DNA of 10,939 nt from Christensenella sp. UBA1385 (GTDB taxonomy: Bacteria > Bacillota > Clostridia > Christensenellales > Aristaeellaceae): contig DBQV01000043.1 in assembly GCA_002305755.1 (NCBI GenBank), positions 60,209 to 71,147 on the forward strand. The letters run 5' to 3'. Shown here in pieces: positions 1-6,111 of the stretch. A model generated the notes under the pieces. That model had not been told where the DNA came from and made no database searches. It saw nothing but the letters and a program-made list of their open reading frames with translations. Position 1 is the first letter of the stretch. Every line of letters starts with the position of its first letter. Made by a program: the position numbers and the translations under genes.

Positions 1-93
1 TACAACGAGCCCATGGGCATCGACGCCTACGAGGAGGCGCTGGAGGTCTGGCTGCAGGAGAAGGCCGAGGCCATCGCCAGGACCGCTGAATAG
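1..93 (+). CDS. C-terminal end of an unidentified protein (5' cut by window)
   Basis: Frame 1 is open from the first base to a TAG at 91-93 and gives 30 residues, beginning YNEPMGIDAYEEALEVWLQE and ending in AEAIARTAE. The peptide is rich in Glu and Ala and would form a charged amphipathic helix. Too little is visible to assign a family. Because an oligopeptide permease operon follows on the same strand, a substrate-binding protein is the natural guess; helical, charged C-termini are common in such proteins. That is inference from context only. A hairpin terminator follows about 40 bases downstream, so the gene is at least partly separated in transcription from the permease genes. Confidence 0.6.
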   Translation, partial: YNEPMGIDAYEEALEVWLQEKAEAIARTAE

Positions 94-130
94 GCCCTTG
101 TCCCAAAGACCGTATTTCCCGAACAGCTGT

Positions 131-164
131 GGGGGGCGGATGTCGTCCGTCCCCCCTTCTGTTT
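131..164 (+). terminator. Rho-independent terminator after the first partial gene
   Basis: A 10-bp stem pairs 131-140 (GGGGGGCGGA) with 146-155, using one G.U pair, around the 5-base loop TGTCG. The T-rich run TTCTGTTT follows at 157-164. It sits between the partial gene and the permease genes. If the first gene is a binding protein, a leaky terminator here would let it be made in excess over the membrane subunits, a known arrangement in ABC import operons. Confidence 0.75.
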
Positions 165-181
165 ATCGCAGGCCCGTTTTG

Positions 182-190
182 TGCTATGCT
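182..190 (+). promoter_or_regulatory. Possible extended -10 promoter for the opp operon
   Basis: TGCTATGCT at 182-190 fits an extended -10 (TGN plus a 4/6 match to TATAAT). The -35 candidate TTTATC, 17 bases upstream, is poor. It lies between the terminator at 131-164 and the oppB start, where an independent promoter would be expected. GC-rich inverted segments flank it (GCCCG 172-176, CGGGC 194-198). The support is weak. Confidence 0.3.
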
Positions 191-218
191 TTTCGGGCGG
201 GCCTAAACTGCTTCCGAG

Positions 219-1172
219 GTGGATGGATTGTTTAAGTATTTCGTAAAAAGGATGCTGCTGGCACTGCTGTCGCTGTTCGTGGTGCTGACCATCGTGTTTC
301 TCCTGATGCGCCTGATGCCGGTGGACGGCTATTTTGCCGACCGGTCGGACAGCATGAACGAGGCGACCAAGGAGGCAGTGCTGCGCAGCCTGGGCCTGCT
401 GGACCCCGTGCCCAAGCAGCTGCTGGATTTTTACGGAAAGCTTCTGCGCGGCGATCTGGGCAGCTCCATCGTCTACCGGCCCAGGGTGCCCAACGCGGAG
501 ATCCTGGCGGACAAGATCCCTTATTCCGCCTATTTCGGCCTGGCCTCGGTGACCGTGTCGCTGGTGCTGGGATGCGGCCTGGGCATCCTGATGGCGCGCT
601 CCAAGGCCAAATTCTGGGATAAGATCGGCACGGGCTACATCCTGCTGATCAACGCCATCCCTTCCATTGTCTATTATCTGTTCTTTCAGGTTACCGTTTC
701 GGGCGCGCTTGGCATCCCCATGCTGTTTTCGGCCAAGAACCCGGTCACCTGGATACTGCCGCTGATCTGCATGTCGCTGGGCGGCATCGCCTCCAACGCC
801 ATGTGGACGCGGCGCTATATGGTGGACGAGCTGAACAAGGATTACATCGCGCTGGCGCGCGCCAAGGGCGTGAAGAATTCCAGCATCATGGTACACCATG
901 TGCTGCGCAACGCCTTCATCCCCATGGCGCAGTACCTGCCCTCCAACATCCTCTACACCGTGACGGGCTCCATCTATGTGGAGGCGCTGTTTTCCGTGCC
1001 GGGCATGGGAGGGCTGCTGGTGACGGCCATCCAGCGGCAGGACAACACGCTGGTGCAGGCGCTGGTGCTGATCTACGCCGGGATCGGCGTGGTGGGGCTG
1101 GTGCTGGGCGATCTGCTGATGGCCCTGCTGGACCCGCGCATCGCGCTGAGCAAGCAAGGAGAGAGCCGCTGA
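219..1172 (+). CDS. oppB: Oligopeptide/dipeptide ABC importer permease, OppB/DppB type
   Basis: This is one of the two membrane subunits of a peptide/nickel-class ABC importer. It has a membrane segment at residues 10-33, the family sequence LLRGDLGSSI near 75-84, more hydrophobic segments at about 105-125, 137-157, 177-195 and 280-304, and the cytoplasmic EAA coupling loop YIALARAKGVKNSSIMVHHV at 209-228. The end region GGLLVTAIQRQDNTLVQALV (264-283) is typical of OppB/DppB. At 317 residues the length is normal. The start is not certain. GTG at 219 has no ribosome binding site, whereas TTG at 228 has GAGGTGG (216-222) five bases upstream and gives FKYFVKRM directly, so 228 may be the real start. 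It overlaps oppC by one base (TGATG). The substrate is not determined by the sequence; peptide is the family default. Confidence 0.93.
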   Translation: MDGLFKYFVKRMLLALLSLFVVLTIVFLLMRLMPVDGYFADRSDSMNEATKEAVLRSLGLLDPVPKQLLDFYGKLLRGDLGSSIVYRPRVPNAEILADKIPYSAYFGLASVTVSLVLGCGLGILMARSKAKFWDKIGTGYILLINAIPSIVYYLFFQVTVSGALGIPMLFSAKNPVTWILPLICMSLGGIASNAMWTRRYMVDELNKDYIALARAKGVKNSSIMVHHVLRNAFIPMAQYLPSNILYTVTGSIYVEALFSVPGMGGLLVTAIQRQDNTLVQALVLIYAGIGVVGLVLGDLLMALLDPRIALSKQGESR

Positions 1173-2572
1173 TGAGCCGACTGTTTGACCGCAAAGCAGA
1201 AAAAATAGGCGAGGGCATCCGGGAGAGCCTGGATAACCGCTTTGCCGAGGTGGACCCGGCCGCGGTGGACGACAGCCTGTTCACGCCCGCCGCCTTTGAC
1301 GAGAGCGCCAGCGAGCGCGCGGGCTATTCCAATTATTCGTACTGGCGCTCCACCTTCCGGGTGTTCCTGAGCAGGCCGGTGTCCATCTTTTTTCTGGCCC
1401 TGCTCACGCTGATGCTGCTGTTTACCTATGTGCAGCCCCTGCTCCCGCAGCAGAAGGCGCCCACCAGGATCCACAACTACGATGACACCAGCAAGCAGAT
1501 CCGCAACCAGAAGCCCTATCTGAGCAACGTGGTGGGCAGCGTGAAGGCGGGGGAGGAGATCACCCTCTCTGCCGAGGGCAAGACCTGGGCAACCGTCGCC
1601 GGCAGCCTGCGCAGCCTGAAGCGCAACGAGCCTGTGACCGTGCTGCGCGAGGAGGGCGGCTCCAGCTTCGTTCGCACTGCCGAGGGGGAGGAGGGCTGGG
1701 TGCAGTCCGGCTATGTCCGCATGAAGGAGGACGGCAGCGCCCGCATTTTCATGCCCACCACGCTGAGCCGCTTTGCCGCCGCTGAGGCCTACGTGGCCAC
1801 GAAGGATATCCAGGTGCTGCCGCATCCCGAGGGGGCGAAGGAGATACCGGCCGTCGCCCTGCGCGATACGCCGCTGCGCAGCTCGCGCACCGAGCTGGCC
1901 TTCTGGTTCGGCACGAACTCCATCGGGCAGGATCTGTGGTCCCGCATCTGGAGCGGCACGCGCACCTCGCTGCTGATCGGCGTGACGGTGGGCGCGATCT
2001 GCAGCCTGATCGGCATCGTGATGGGGGCGATCTGGGGCTATGTTCGAAAGCTGGACCGCCTGTTTACCGAGATGTATAACGTGCTGGAGAATATCCCCTC
2101 CACGGTGCTGCGGATCCTGATCACCTACATCCTGCGGCCTTCGCTGTTCACCATCATCTTCGTCATGTGCCTGACGGGCTGGCTGGGCATGGCGCGCTTC
2201 GTGCGCAACCAGATCGTCATCATCCGCGACCGGGAGTATAACCTGGCCTCCCGCTGCCTTGGCACCACCACCTGGCGGATGATCTACCGCAATCTGCTGC
2301 CCTACCTGATCTCCGTGATCATGCTGCGCACGGCGCTGGCCATCCCGGACGCCATCGGCACCGAGGTGTTTTTGACCTACATCGGCCTTGGCCTGCCGGT
2401 CAGCCTGCCATCCCTTGGCAACCTGATCAACGAAGGGCGCCTGGTGATGACCGATCCCGCGCTCACCTATCAGATCATCTTCCCCGCGGTGATCGTGTCC
2501 ATTATCACCGTGTCCTTCTACGCGCTGGGCAACGCCTTCTCGGACGCGGCGGACCCGCGCAACCATGTGTAA
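1172..2572 (+). CDS. oppC: OppC/DppC-type permease with an SH3-like extracytoplasmic insertion
   Basis: This is the second membrane subunit of the importer. The start is ATG 1172, which shares one base with the oppB stop and has AAGGAG at 1156-1161; the longer reading from 803 is only an open frame inside oppB. The product has 466 residues, against roughly 300 for usual OppC. Residues 1-58 are hydrophilic and cytoplasmic, and TM1 is at 68-88. Residues 89-240 form a long outer loop, then the family sequence FWFGTNSIGQDLWSRIWSGT (244-263) opens the conserved permease core with further membrane segments. The EAA loop is LASRCLGTTTWRMIYRNLLP (358-377). Within the outer loop, residues about 144-183 (SLKRNEPVTVL, then EGEEGWVQSGYV) match the pattern of bacterial SH3 domains. 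A role in wall or ligand binding is inference. Confidence 0.93.
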   Translation: MSRLFDRKAEKIGEGIRESLDNRFAEVDPAAVDDSLFTPAAFDESASERAGYSNYSYWRSTFRVFLSRPVSIFFLALLTLMLLFTYVQPLLPQQKAPTRIHNYDDTSKQIRNQKPYLSNVVGSVKAGEEITLSAEGKTWATVAGSLRSLKRNEPVTVLREEGGSSFVRTAEGEEGWVQSGYVRMKEDGSARIFMPTTLSRFAAAEAYVATKDIQVLPHPEGAKEIPAVALRDTPLRSSRTELAFWFGTNSIGQDLWSRIWSGTRTSLLIGVTVGAICSLIGIVMGAIWGYVRKLDRLFTEMYNVLENIPSTVLRILITYILRPSLFTIIFVMCLTGWLGMARFVRNQIVIIRDREYNLASRCLGTTTWRMIYRNLLPYLISVIMLRTALAIPDAIGTEVFLTYIGLGLPVSLPSLGNLINEGRLVMTDPALTYQIIFPAVIVSIITVSFYALGNAFSDAADPRNHV

Positions 2573-2584
2573 GGGGGGAACGGC

Positions 2585-3634
2585 ATGACGCAGGCAAGGG
2601 AACCCATCCTGAAGGTGCGCGATCTGGAGGTGCGATTCTCTCTGCGCGGGCGCACGCTGACGGCGATCCGCGGGGCTTCGCTGGATGTTTTTGAGGGAGA
2701 GAGCCTGGCCATCGTGGGGGAATCGGGCTCGGGCAAATCCGTCTTTGTGAAGAGCTTTATGGGCATGCTGGATAAAAATGGCCTTGTGACCCACGGCTCC
2801 ATCGAGTACGGGGGGCAGGACCTGGCGAAGTTCAGCGCCGAAAAAGACTGGCTCAAGATCCGGGGACGGGAACTGGCCATGGTGATGCAGGATCCGATGA
2901 CCAGCCTGAACCCGCTGAAGACCGTGGGCGCGCAGATCGGCGAGGCCATCCGCCTGCACCAGGGGCTGAGGGGCGCGCAGCTGAAGGAAGCCGTGGTGGC
3001 CATGCTGGAGGACGTGGGCATCCCCAACGCCGCCAAGCGCGCCCGCCAGTATCCGCACCAGTTTTCGGGCGGTATGCGCCAGCGCGTGGTCATCGCCATC
3101 GCCATGGCCTGCCGGCCTAAGATACTCATCTGCGACGAACCCACCACGGCGCTGGACGTGACCATCCAGGCCCAGATACTGAGCCTGATCAAGGAGCTGA
3201 AGCAGCGGCACAACCTGACCACCATCTATATCACCCACGATCTGGGCGTGGTGGCCAACGTGGCAGACCGTATCGCCGTGATGTACGCGGGCGACGTGGT
3301 GGAGCTGGGCACGGCGGAAGAGATCTTCTACCAGCCGGCCCATCCCTATACCTGGGCGCTGCTCTCCTCGCTGCCGCAGCTGGGGATCAGGGGACAGGAC
3401 CTGTATTCCATCAAGGGCACGCCGCCCAACCTGTTCAGCCACATCAAGGGCGATGCCTTCGCGCCGCGCAACCCGCAGGCTCTGGCGGTCGATTTTGAGT
3501 ACCGCCCGCCCTACTTTGAGATCAGCCCCACGCATAAGGCGCGCACCTGGCTGCTGGACCCGCGCGCGCCCAAGGTGGAGCCGCCGCCCGCCATCCGCCA
3601 CATCCGGCAGGTGGTAGGCAGGGAAGACAGCTGA
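2585..3634 (+). CDS. oppD: Oligopeptide importer ATP-binding protein, OppD/AmiE type
   Basis: This is the ATPase that powers the OppB-OppC channel on the cytoplasmic side. All ABC motifs are present: Walker A GESGSGKS (45-52), Q-loop Gln102, signature FSGGMRQR (160-167), Walker B ILICDEP (180-186) and switch His218 in ITHDL. After the nucleotide domain comes the oligopeptide-transporter C-terminal region, starting at GTPPNL (278-283). The region continues GDAFAPRN, where many OppD/DppD proteins have Cys residues that bind an iron-sulfur cluster; here all these Cys are absent. As I recall, the Gram-positive AmiE/OppD group has the same Cys-free form. The end of the protein (THKARTWLLDPRAPKVEPPP) also resembles that group. 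ATG 2585 lies 12 bases after oppC with a purine-rich AAGGGGGGAA before it. No oppF follows, so the partner ATPase is missing from the window. Confidence 0.95.
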   Translation: MTQAREPILKVRDLEVRFSLRGRTLTAIRGASLDVFEGESLAIVGESGSGKSVFVKSFMGMLDKNGLVTHGSIEYGGQDLAKFSAEKDWLKIRGRELAMVMQDPMTSLNPLKTVGAQIGEAIRLHQGLRGAQLKEAVVAMLEDVGIPNAAKRARQYPHQFSGGMRQRVVIAIAMACRPKILICDEPTTALDVTIQAQILSLIKELKQRHNLTTIYITHDLGVVANVADRIAVMYAGDVVELGTAEEIFYQPAHPYTWALLSSLPQLGIRGQDLYSIKGTPPNLFSHIKGDAFAPRNPQALAVDFEYRPPYFEISPTHKARTWLLDPRAPKVEPPPAIRHIRQVVGREDS

Positions 3635-3637
3635 GTG

Positions 3638-4036
3638 ATGGAGAAGACGGGCAGGGAGCTTCAGATCGATATGGCGGGCTACTGGGCGGCCTGCCTTGCG
3701 CAGGACGCGGGCAGGATGGAAGGCTTCTTTCATCCGGAAGCCCTTGTTTACTGGCACAATACCAACGAGTGCTTCACAGCGCGGGAGTTTATCACGGTCA
3801 ACTGCCACTATCCCGGGGAGTGGACGGGCGTCGTCGAAAGGCTGGAGGAGGCGGGGGATACCTGCGTCGCCGCCGTGCGCGTGCTGTCCGCGCGGACGGG
3901 GCAGAGCTTCCACGCCGTGTCCTTTGCCAAAATCCGCGCCGGCAGGATCGTGCGTCTGGATGAATACTGGGGTGAGGATGGCGAGCCGCCGCTGTGGCGG
4001 CGGGAGCTGGGCCTTTCGAGGCCTATTCATGACTAA
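3638..4036 (+). CDS. NTF2/SnoaL-like small protein
   Basis: This 132-residue soluble protein has the shape of the SnoaL/NTF2-like fold (a conical alpha+beta pocket): an N-terminal helix (DMAGYWAACLAQDAGRMEGF), then ALVYWHNTNECFTAREF, then strands ending in the family-typical FHAVSFAKIRAGRIVRLDEY and WGEDGEPPLWRRELG. No signal peptide or membrane segment is seen. Members act as small-molecule isomerases, hydrolases or binding proteins, and the sequence does not say which. I chose ATG 3638; a GTG at 3635 directly after the oppD stop would add one residue. It starts 3 bases after oppD and lies before rluF, so it is co-transcribed with the importer. A link to imported ligand metabolism is possible but not shown. 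Confidence 0.85.
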   Translation: MEKTGRELQIDMAGYWAACLAQDAGRMEGFFHPEALVYWHNTNECFTAREFITVNCHYPGEWTGVVERLEEAGDTCVAAVRVLSARTGQSFHAVSFAKIRAGRIVRLDEYWGEDGEPPLWRRELGLSRPIHD

Positions 4037-4041
4037 ATAAG

Positions 4042-4060
4042 AACGGGCCCGTTTGCGGGC
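4042..4060 (+). other. Palindrome/hairpin just upstream of the rluF ribosome binding site
   Basis: AACGGGCCCGTT at 4042-4053 is a perfect 12-base palindrome. Overlapping it, GCCCG (4047-4051) can pair with CGGGC (4056-4060) around a TTTG loop. The AGAGGA ribosome binding site of rluF starts at 4061, directly after. There is no T-run, so it is not a terminator; it may influence translation of rluF or mRNA stability. Confidence 0.4.
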
Positions 4061-4072
4061 AGAGGAAACAGC

Positions 4073-4774
4073 TTGGAAGACAGGCGCATCAACAAATATC
4101 TGGCGGACAGCGGTTATTGCTCCCGGCGGGAGGCCGACAGGCTGATCGGGGAGGGCCTTGTTACCGTGAACGGCCTGGTGGCCCGGATCGGCGACCGCGT
4201 GCAGGAGGGCGACCGTGTGGCCGTCCGCGGCCGCGCGCTGCGCCCACGGGCGAGCCGGGTGTACCTTGCCGCCTACAAGCCCGTGGGCATCGTCTGCACG
4301 GCGGACCCTCGTGAGCCCATGAACATTGTGGACTATATCGGCTATCCCTCCCGCATCTACCCCATCGGGCGGCTGGATAAGGACAGCGAGGGGCTGATCC
4401 TGCTGACCAGCGACGGAGACATCGTGAACAGGATACTGCGCGCCGCCGGCGGGCATGAAAAGGAATATGAGGTGTGGATCGACCGGCCTGTGACGGAGGA
4501 GTTTTTGCGCCGCATGGCGGGCGGGGTGCCGGTGCTGGGGCAGATTACGCTGCCCGCGCGCGTAAGAAAGACGGGGGCCAATTCCTTCCGCATCGTGCTG
4601 GTGCAGGGGCTCAACCGGCAGATCCGCCGGATGTGCGAGTATCTGGGCTGCTCCGTTACCCGGCTCAAGCGCCTGCGCGTCGTCAACATCACGCTGGGCA
4701 GGCTGCGGCCCGGGCAGTGGCGGCTGCTGACCGAGGCGGAGCTGAAGGAGCTCAGGGAGACCGTCGGCTACTGA
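4073..4774 (+). CDS. rluF: 23S rRNA pseudouridine synthase, RluF type
   Basis: The product converts a uridine of 23S rRNA to pseudouridine; in E. coli, RluF modifies U2604. The 233-residue protein has an N-terminal S4 RNA-binding domain (about 4-55, INKYLADSGYCSRREADRLI) and then the RsuA/RluB/E/F catalytic domain. The catalytic motif is GRLDKDSEGL with Asp102 as nucleophile. AGGHEKEYEV (125-134) and VQGLNRQIRRMCEYLG (177-192) are the other family blocks. The match to E. coli RluF as I recall it runs along the whole length, including PIGRLDKDS and NRQIRRMCE. The start is TTG 4073, with AGAGGA at 4061-4066 and no ATG nearby. The gene follows the importer operon without a terminator between, and a terminator comes directly after its stop. 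Confidence 0.93.
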   Translation: MEDRRINKYLADSGYCSRREADRLIGEGLVTVNGLVARIGDRVQEGDRVAVRGRALRPRASRVYLAAYKPVGIVCTADPREPMNIVDYIGYPSRIYPIGRLDKDSEGLILLTSDGDIVNRILRAAGGHEKEYEVWIDRPVTEEFLRRMAGGVPVLGQITLPARVRKTGANSFRIVLVQGLNRQIRRMCEYLGCSVTRLKRLRVVNITLGRLRPGQWRLLTEAELKELRETVGY

Positions 4775-4778
4775 TCCC

Positions 4779-4803
4779 GGCGCTGCGGGCGCCTTTCCTT
4801 TTC
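4779..4803 (+). terminator. Rho-independent terminator after rluF
   Basis: GGCGC (4779-4783) pairs with GCGCC (4789-4793) around the loop TGCGG, and the T-rich stretch TTTCCTTTTCTT follows from 4794. The stem is short but all G-C. It starts 5 bases after the rluF stop and would end the opp-rluF transcript. Confidence 0.65.
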
Positions 4804-4840
4804 TTCCTTTCCTATCTCTCGATTTCTCCGAGAGCACAAA

Positions 4841-4936
4841 AATAACGAACAATATATATAAAAATAATGAACTATACCCGAAAATTGTCATAAATAACGA
4901 ACGATAGTATTGAATACGAGAATATAGTTCGTTATA
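4841..4936 (+). promoter_or_regulatory. Array of four PurBox-like operators
   Basis: Four 13-base sites share the core ACGAAC flanked by A/T: 4841-4853 AATAACGAACAAT, 4863-4875 AATAATGAACTAT, 4893-4905 AATAACGAACGAT, and 4924-4936 in reverse (TATAACGAACTAT on the minus strand). Against the Bacillus-type PurBox AWWWCCGAACWWT they match 11 to 12 of 13 positions; all four have A in place of the first C. The third and fourth sites face each other with 18 bases between, close to the 16-17 bases known for PurBox pairs in Bacillus subtilis. The fourth overlaps the -10 box, so repression by blocking RNA polymerase is the likely effect. Naming the regulator PurR-like is inference. Confidence 0.65.
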
Positions 4937-4938
4937 AT
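4910..4938 (+). promoter_or_regulatory. Sigma-A type promoter of the nucleosidase gene
   Basis: TTGAAT at 4910-4915 (4/6 to TTGACA) and a perfect TATAAT at 4933-4938 are separated by 17 bases. Transcription would start near 4945, leaving a leader of about 38 bases. The -35 lies inside a small palindrome, GTATT-G-AATAC (4907-4917), and the -10 overlaps an inverted PurBox-like site. Confidence 0.85.
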
Positions 4939-4982
4939 GGAGCGGTATTCCTTGAATGAAGCATTGAAGGGGGTCCCAAACG

Positions 4983-5792
4983 ATGAAAAAGATGCTCTGC
5001 CTGGTGCTTACGCTGCTGCTTGCCCTGCTTTCTTTCGCCGCGCTGGCCGAAGAAGCGCCCCGCCCCATCCTGATCGGCGGTGCGATGGATCTGGAGACCG
5101 CGGACATGATGCAGGCGCTGGAAGACGCGCAGACCCAGGTGATCAACGGCTATACCTATGTGAGCGGCAAGCTGGACGGCTATCCCGTGGTCGTGGTCAA
5201 GACCCAGGTCGGCATGGTGAACGCCGCCGCCTCCACCACCACCGGCATCATGACCTTCAACCCCATCGCCGTGATCAATCAGGGCACCGCGGGCGGCCAC
5301 GACGAAGCGCTGCACAAGGGCGACATCGTGATCGGCGCCACCACCGTGAACATCAACGCCTTCAAGAGCGACTGGTCCGACAAGGGCGCGGGCATCGACC
5401 CCACCAAGTGGATCTGGATGACCACCGAAGTGCTGCAGGACGGCGAAGTGAAGGAAGTGTCCAGCCTGAGCAGCGACCCGGCGCTGGTGGAGATCGCCAA
5501 GTCCGTGCCTTATGCAAAGGGCACTCTGGTGGAGGGCGTGATCGGTTCCGGCGATGTGTGGAACAAGGAGCTGGACCGCATCGGCCTGATCCACAGCCAG
5601 TTCAACACCTCCTGCGAGGAGATGGAGACCTTTGCCGTCGCTCAGGTATGCGCCTATACCGGCACCCCCTTCCTGGGCATCCGCATTCTTTCCAATAACG
5701 AGCTGCACCAGGAGAGCTTTGACCCGCAGACCGGCGCGGACTGCCAGGCCTATGTGCTGGACGTCGCCCGGGCGATGATCAAGAGCTACTGA
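4983..5792 (+). CDS. Secreted MTA/SAH nucleosidase-like protein (phosphorylase superfamily)
   Basis: The 269-residue product starts with a Sec signal peptide: MKK, a hydrophobic run to about residue 19, and a likely cut after ALA (20-22); there is no lipobox. The mature part has the fold of MTA/SAH nucleosidases, which split the N-glycosidic bond of methylthioadenosine or S-adenosylhomocysteine to release adenine. GAMDLE (33-38) matches the GAMEEE block, with Glu38 at the place of catalytic Glu12 of the E. coli enzyme. NQGTAGG (99-105) matches the ribose loop, and EEMET (212-216) holds Glu215, equal to Glu174. In ILSNNE (235-240), Asn238 stands where the catalytic Asp197 is found in classical enzymes. 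GAAGGGGG (4966-4973) is the ribosome binding site. It is monocistronic, with its own promoter and terminator. Its position outside the membrane suggests purine salvage. Confidence 0.88.
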   Translation: MKKMLCLVLTLLLALLSFAALAEEAPRPILIGGAMDLETADMMQALEDAQTQVINGYTYVSGKLDGYPVVVVKTQVGMVNAAASTTTGIMTFNPIAVINQGTAGGHDEALHKGDIVIGATTVNINAFKSDWSDKGAGIDPTKWIWMTTEVLQDGEVKEVSSLSSDPALVEIAKSVPYAKGTLVEGVIGSGDVWNKELDRIGLIHSQFNTSCEEMETFAVAQVCAYTGTPFLGIRILSNNELHQESFDPQTGADCQAYVLDVARAMIKSY

Positions 5793-5820
5793 TACCGATA
5801 GAAAGAGACAGCAAAACAGC

Positions 5821-5864
5821 CATGGCGGACAGGCACAACTGTGCCTGCCCGCCATGTTCTTTCT
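5821..5864 (+). terminator. Strong, possibly bidirectional terminator
   Basis: A 16-base arm at 5821-5836 (CATGGCGGACAGGCAC) pairs with 5841-5856 around an AACT loop, with one mismatch (A5829 with C5848). TTCTTTCTC follows. It is the terminator of the nucleosidase gene. On the minus strand the sequence after the hairpin is GCTGTTTTGC, so it may also stop transcripts from the convergent ABC operon that ends at 6112. Confidence 0.88.
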
Positions 5865-6111
5865 CTCCTGACCGATCGAGGCTTTTCCGCCCTGGCAGAT
5901 CCGAGCGATGCTTGAGATATCGGCCTTTAAGGGGGAAAAGTGAGCAAAGGGCCGTAACGCAAACCGGTTTATTGATTATATTTATGATGGAAATATAGAT
6001 CTGCGGACGCCTTCGCGCCGGTACACCGCCGGGGAAAGAGAAAATGGATGCAAGAAGGAGGGACTGGCGCCTGCATGAACTCGCGCTTTGCTCTCTTGCG
6101 CTGATGAGGGG
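5865..6111. other. Gene-free stretch with promoter-like patch and orphan ribosome binding site
   Basis: I see no convincing protein gene here. The stretch holds a perfect 10-base palindrome AAACCGGTTT (5961-5970), then TTGATT (5972-5977) and TATAGA (5994-5999) spaced by 16 bases, which would make a fair plus-strand promoter. AAGGAGGG at 6055-6062 is a full ribosome binding site. The next ATG, at 6075, opens a frame of only 9 codons (MNSRFALLR, stop at 6104). The longer frame from ATG 6044 runs antisense into the permease gene and has no family character. It may be the leftover 5' end of a lost gene, a leader peptide or a small RNA. Confidence 0.4.

Noticed and set aside
803..1171. N-terminal extension of the oppC frame
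   Set aside because: The frame is open inside oppB, but the sequence is Gly/Ala/Arg-rich without family character. ATG 1172 has a ribosome binding site and the usual one-base overlap.
4830..4982. AT-rich region as a replication origin or insertion remnant
   Set aside because: The repeats are short, ordered around a perfect promoter and fit operator sites; there are no terminal inverted repeats, transposase frames or DnaA-box clusters.
1073..5146. A 1357-codon open frame on the minus strand
   Set aside because: It runs antisense across oppB, oppC, oppD, the NTF2-like gene, rluF and the nucleosidase promoter. Its product is a His/Gln/Arg/Ala-rich mixture without family motifs, as expected from GC-rich codon bias on the opposite strand.
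6082..6101. Hairpin GCGC...GCGC after the ABC-2 permease stop as its terminator
   Set aside because: The stem is only about 4 bp with a long loop and no T-run follows on the minus strand.
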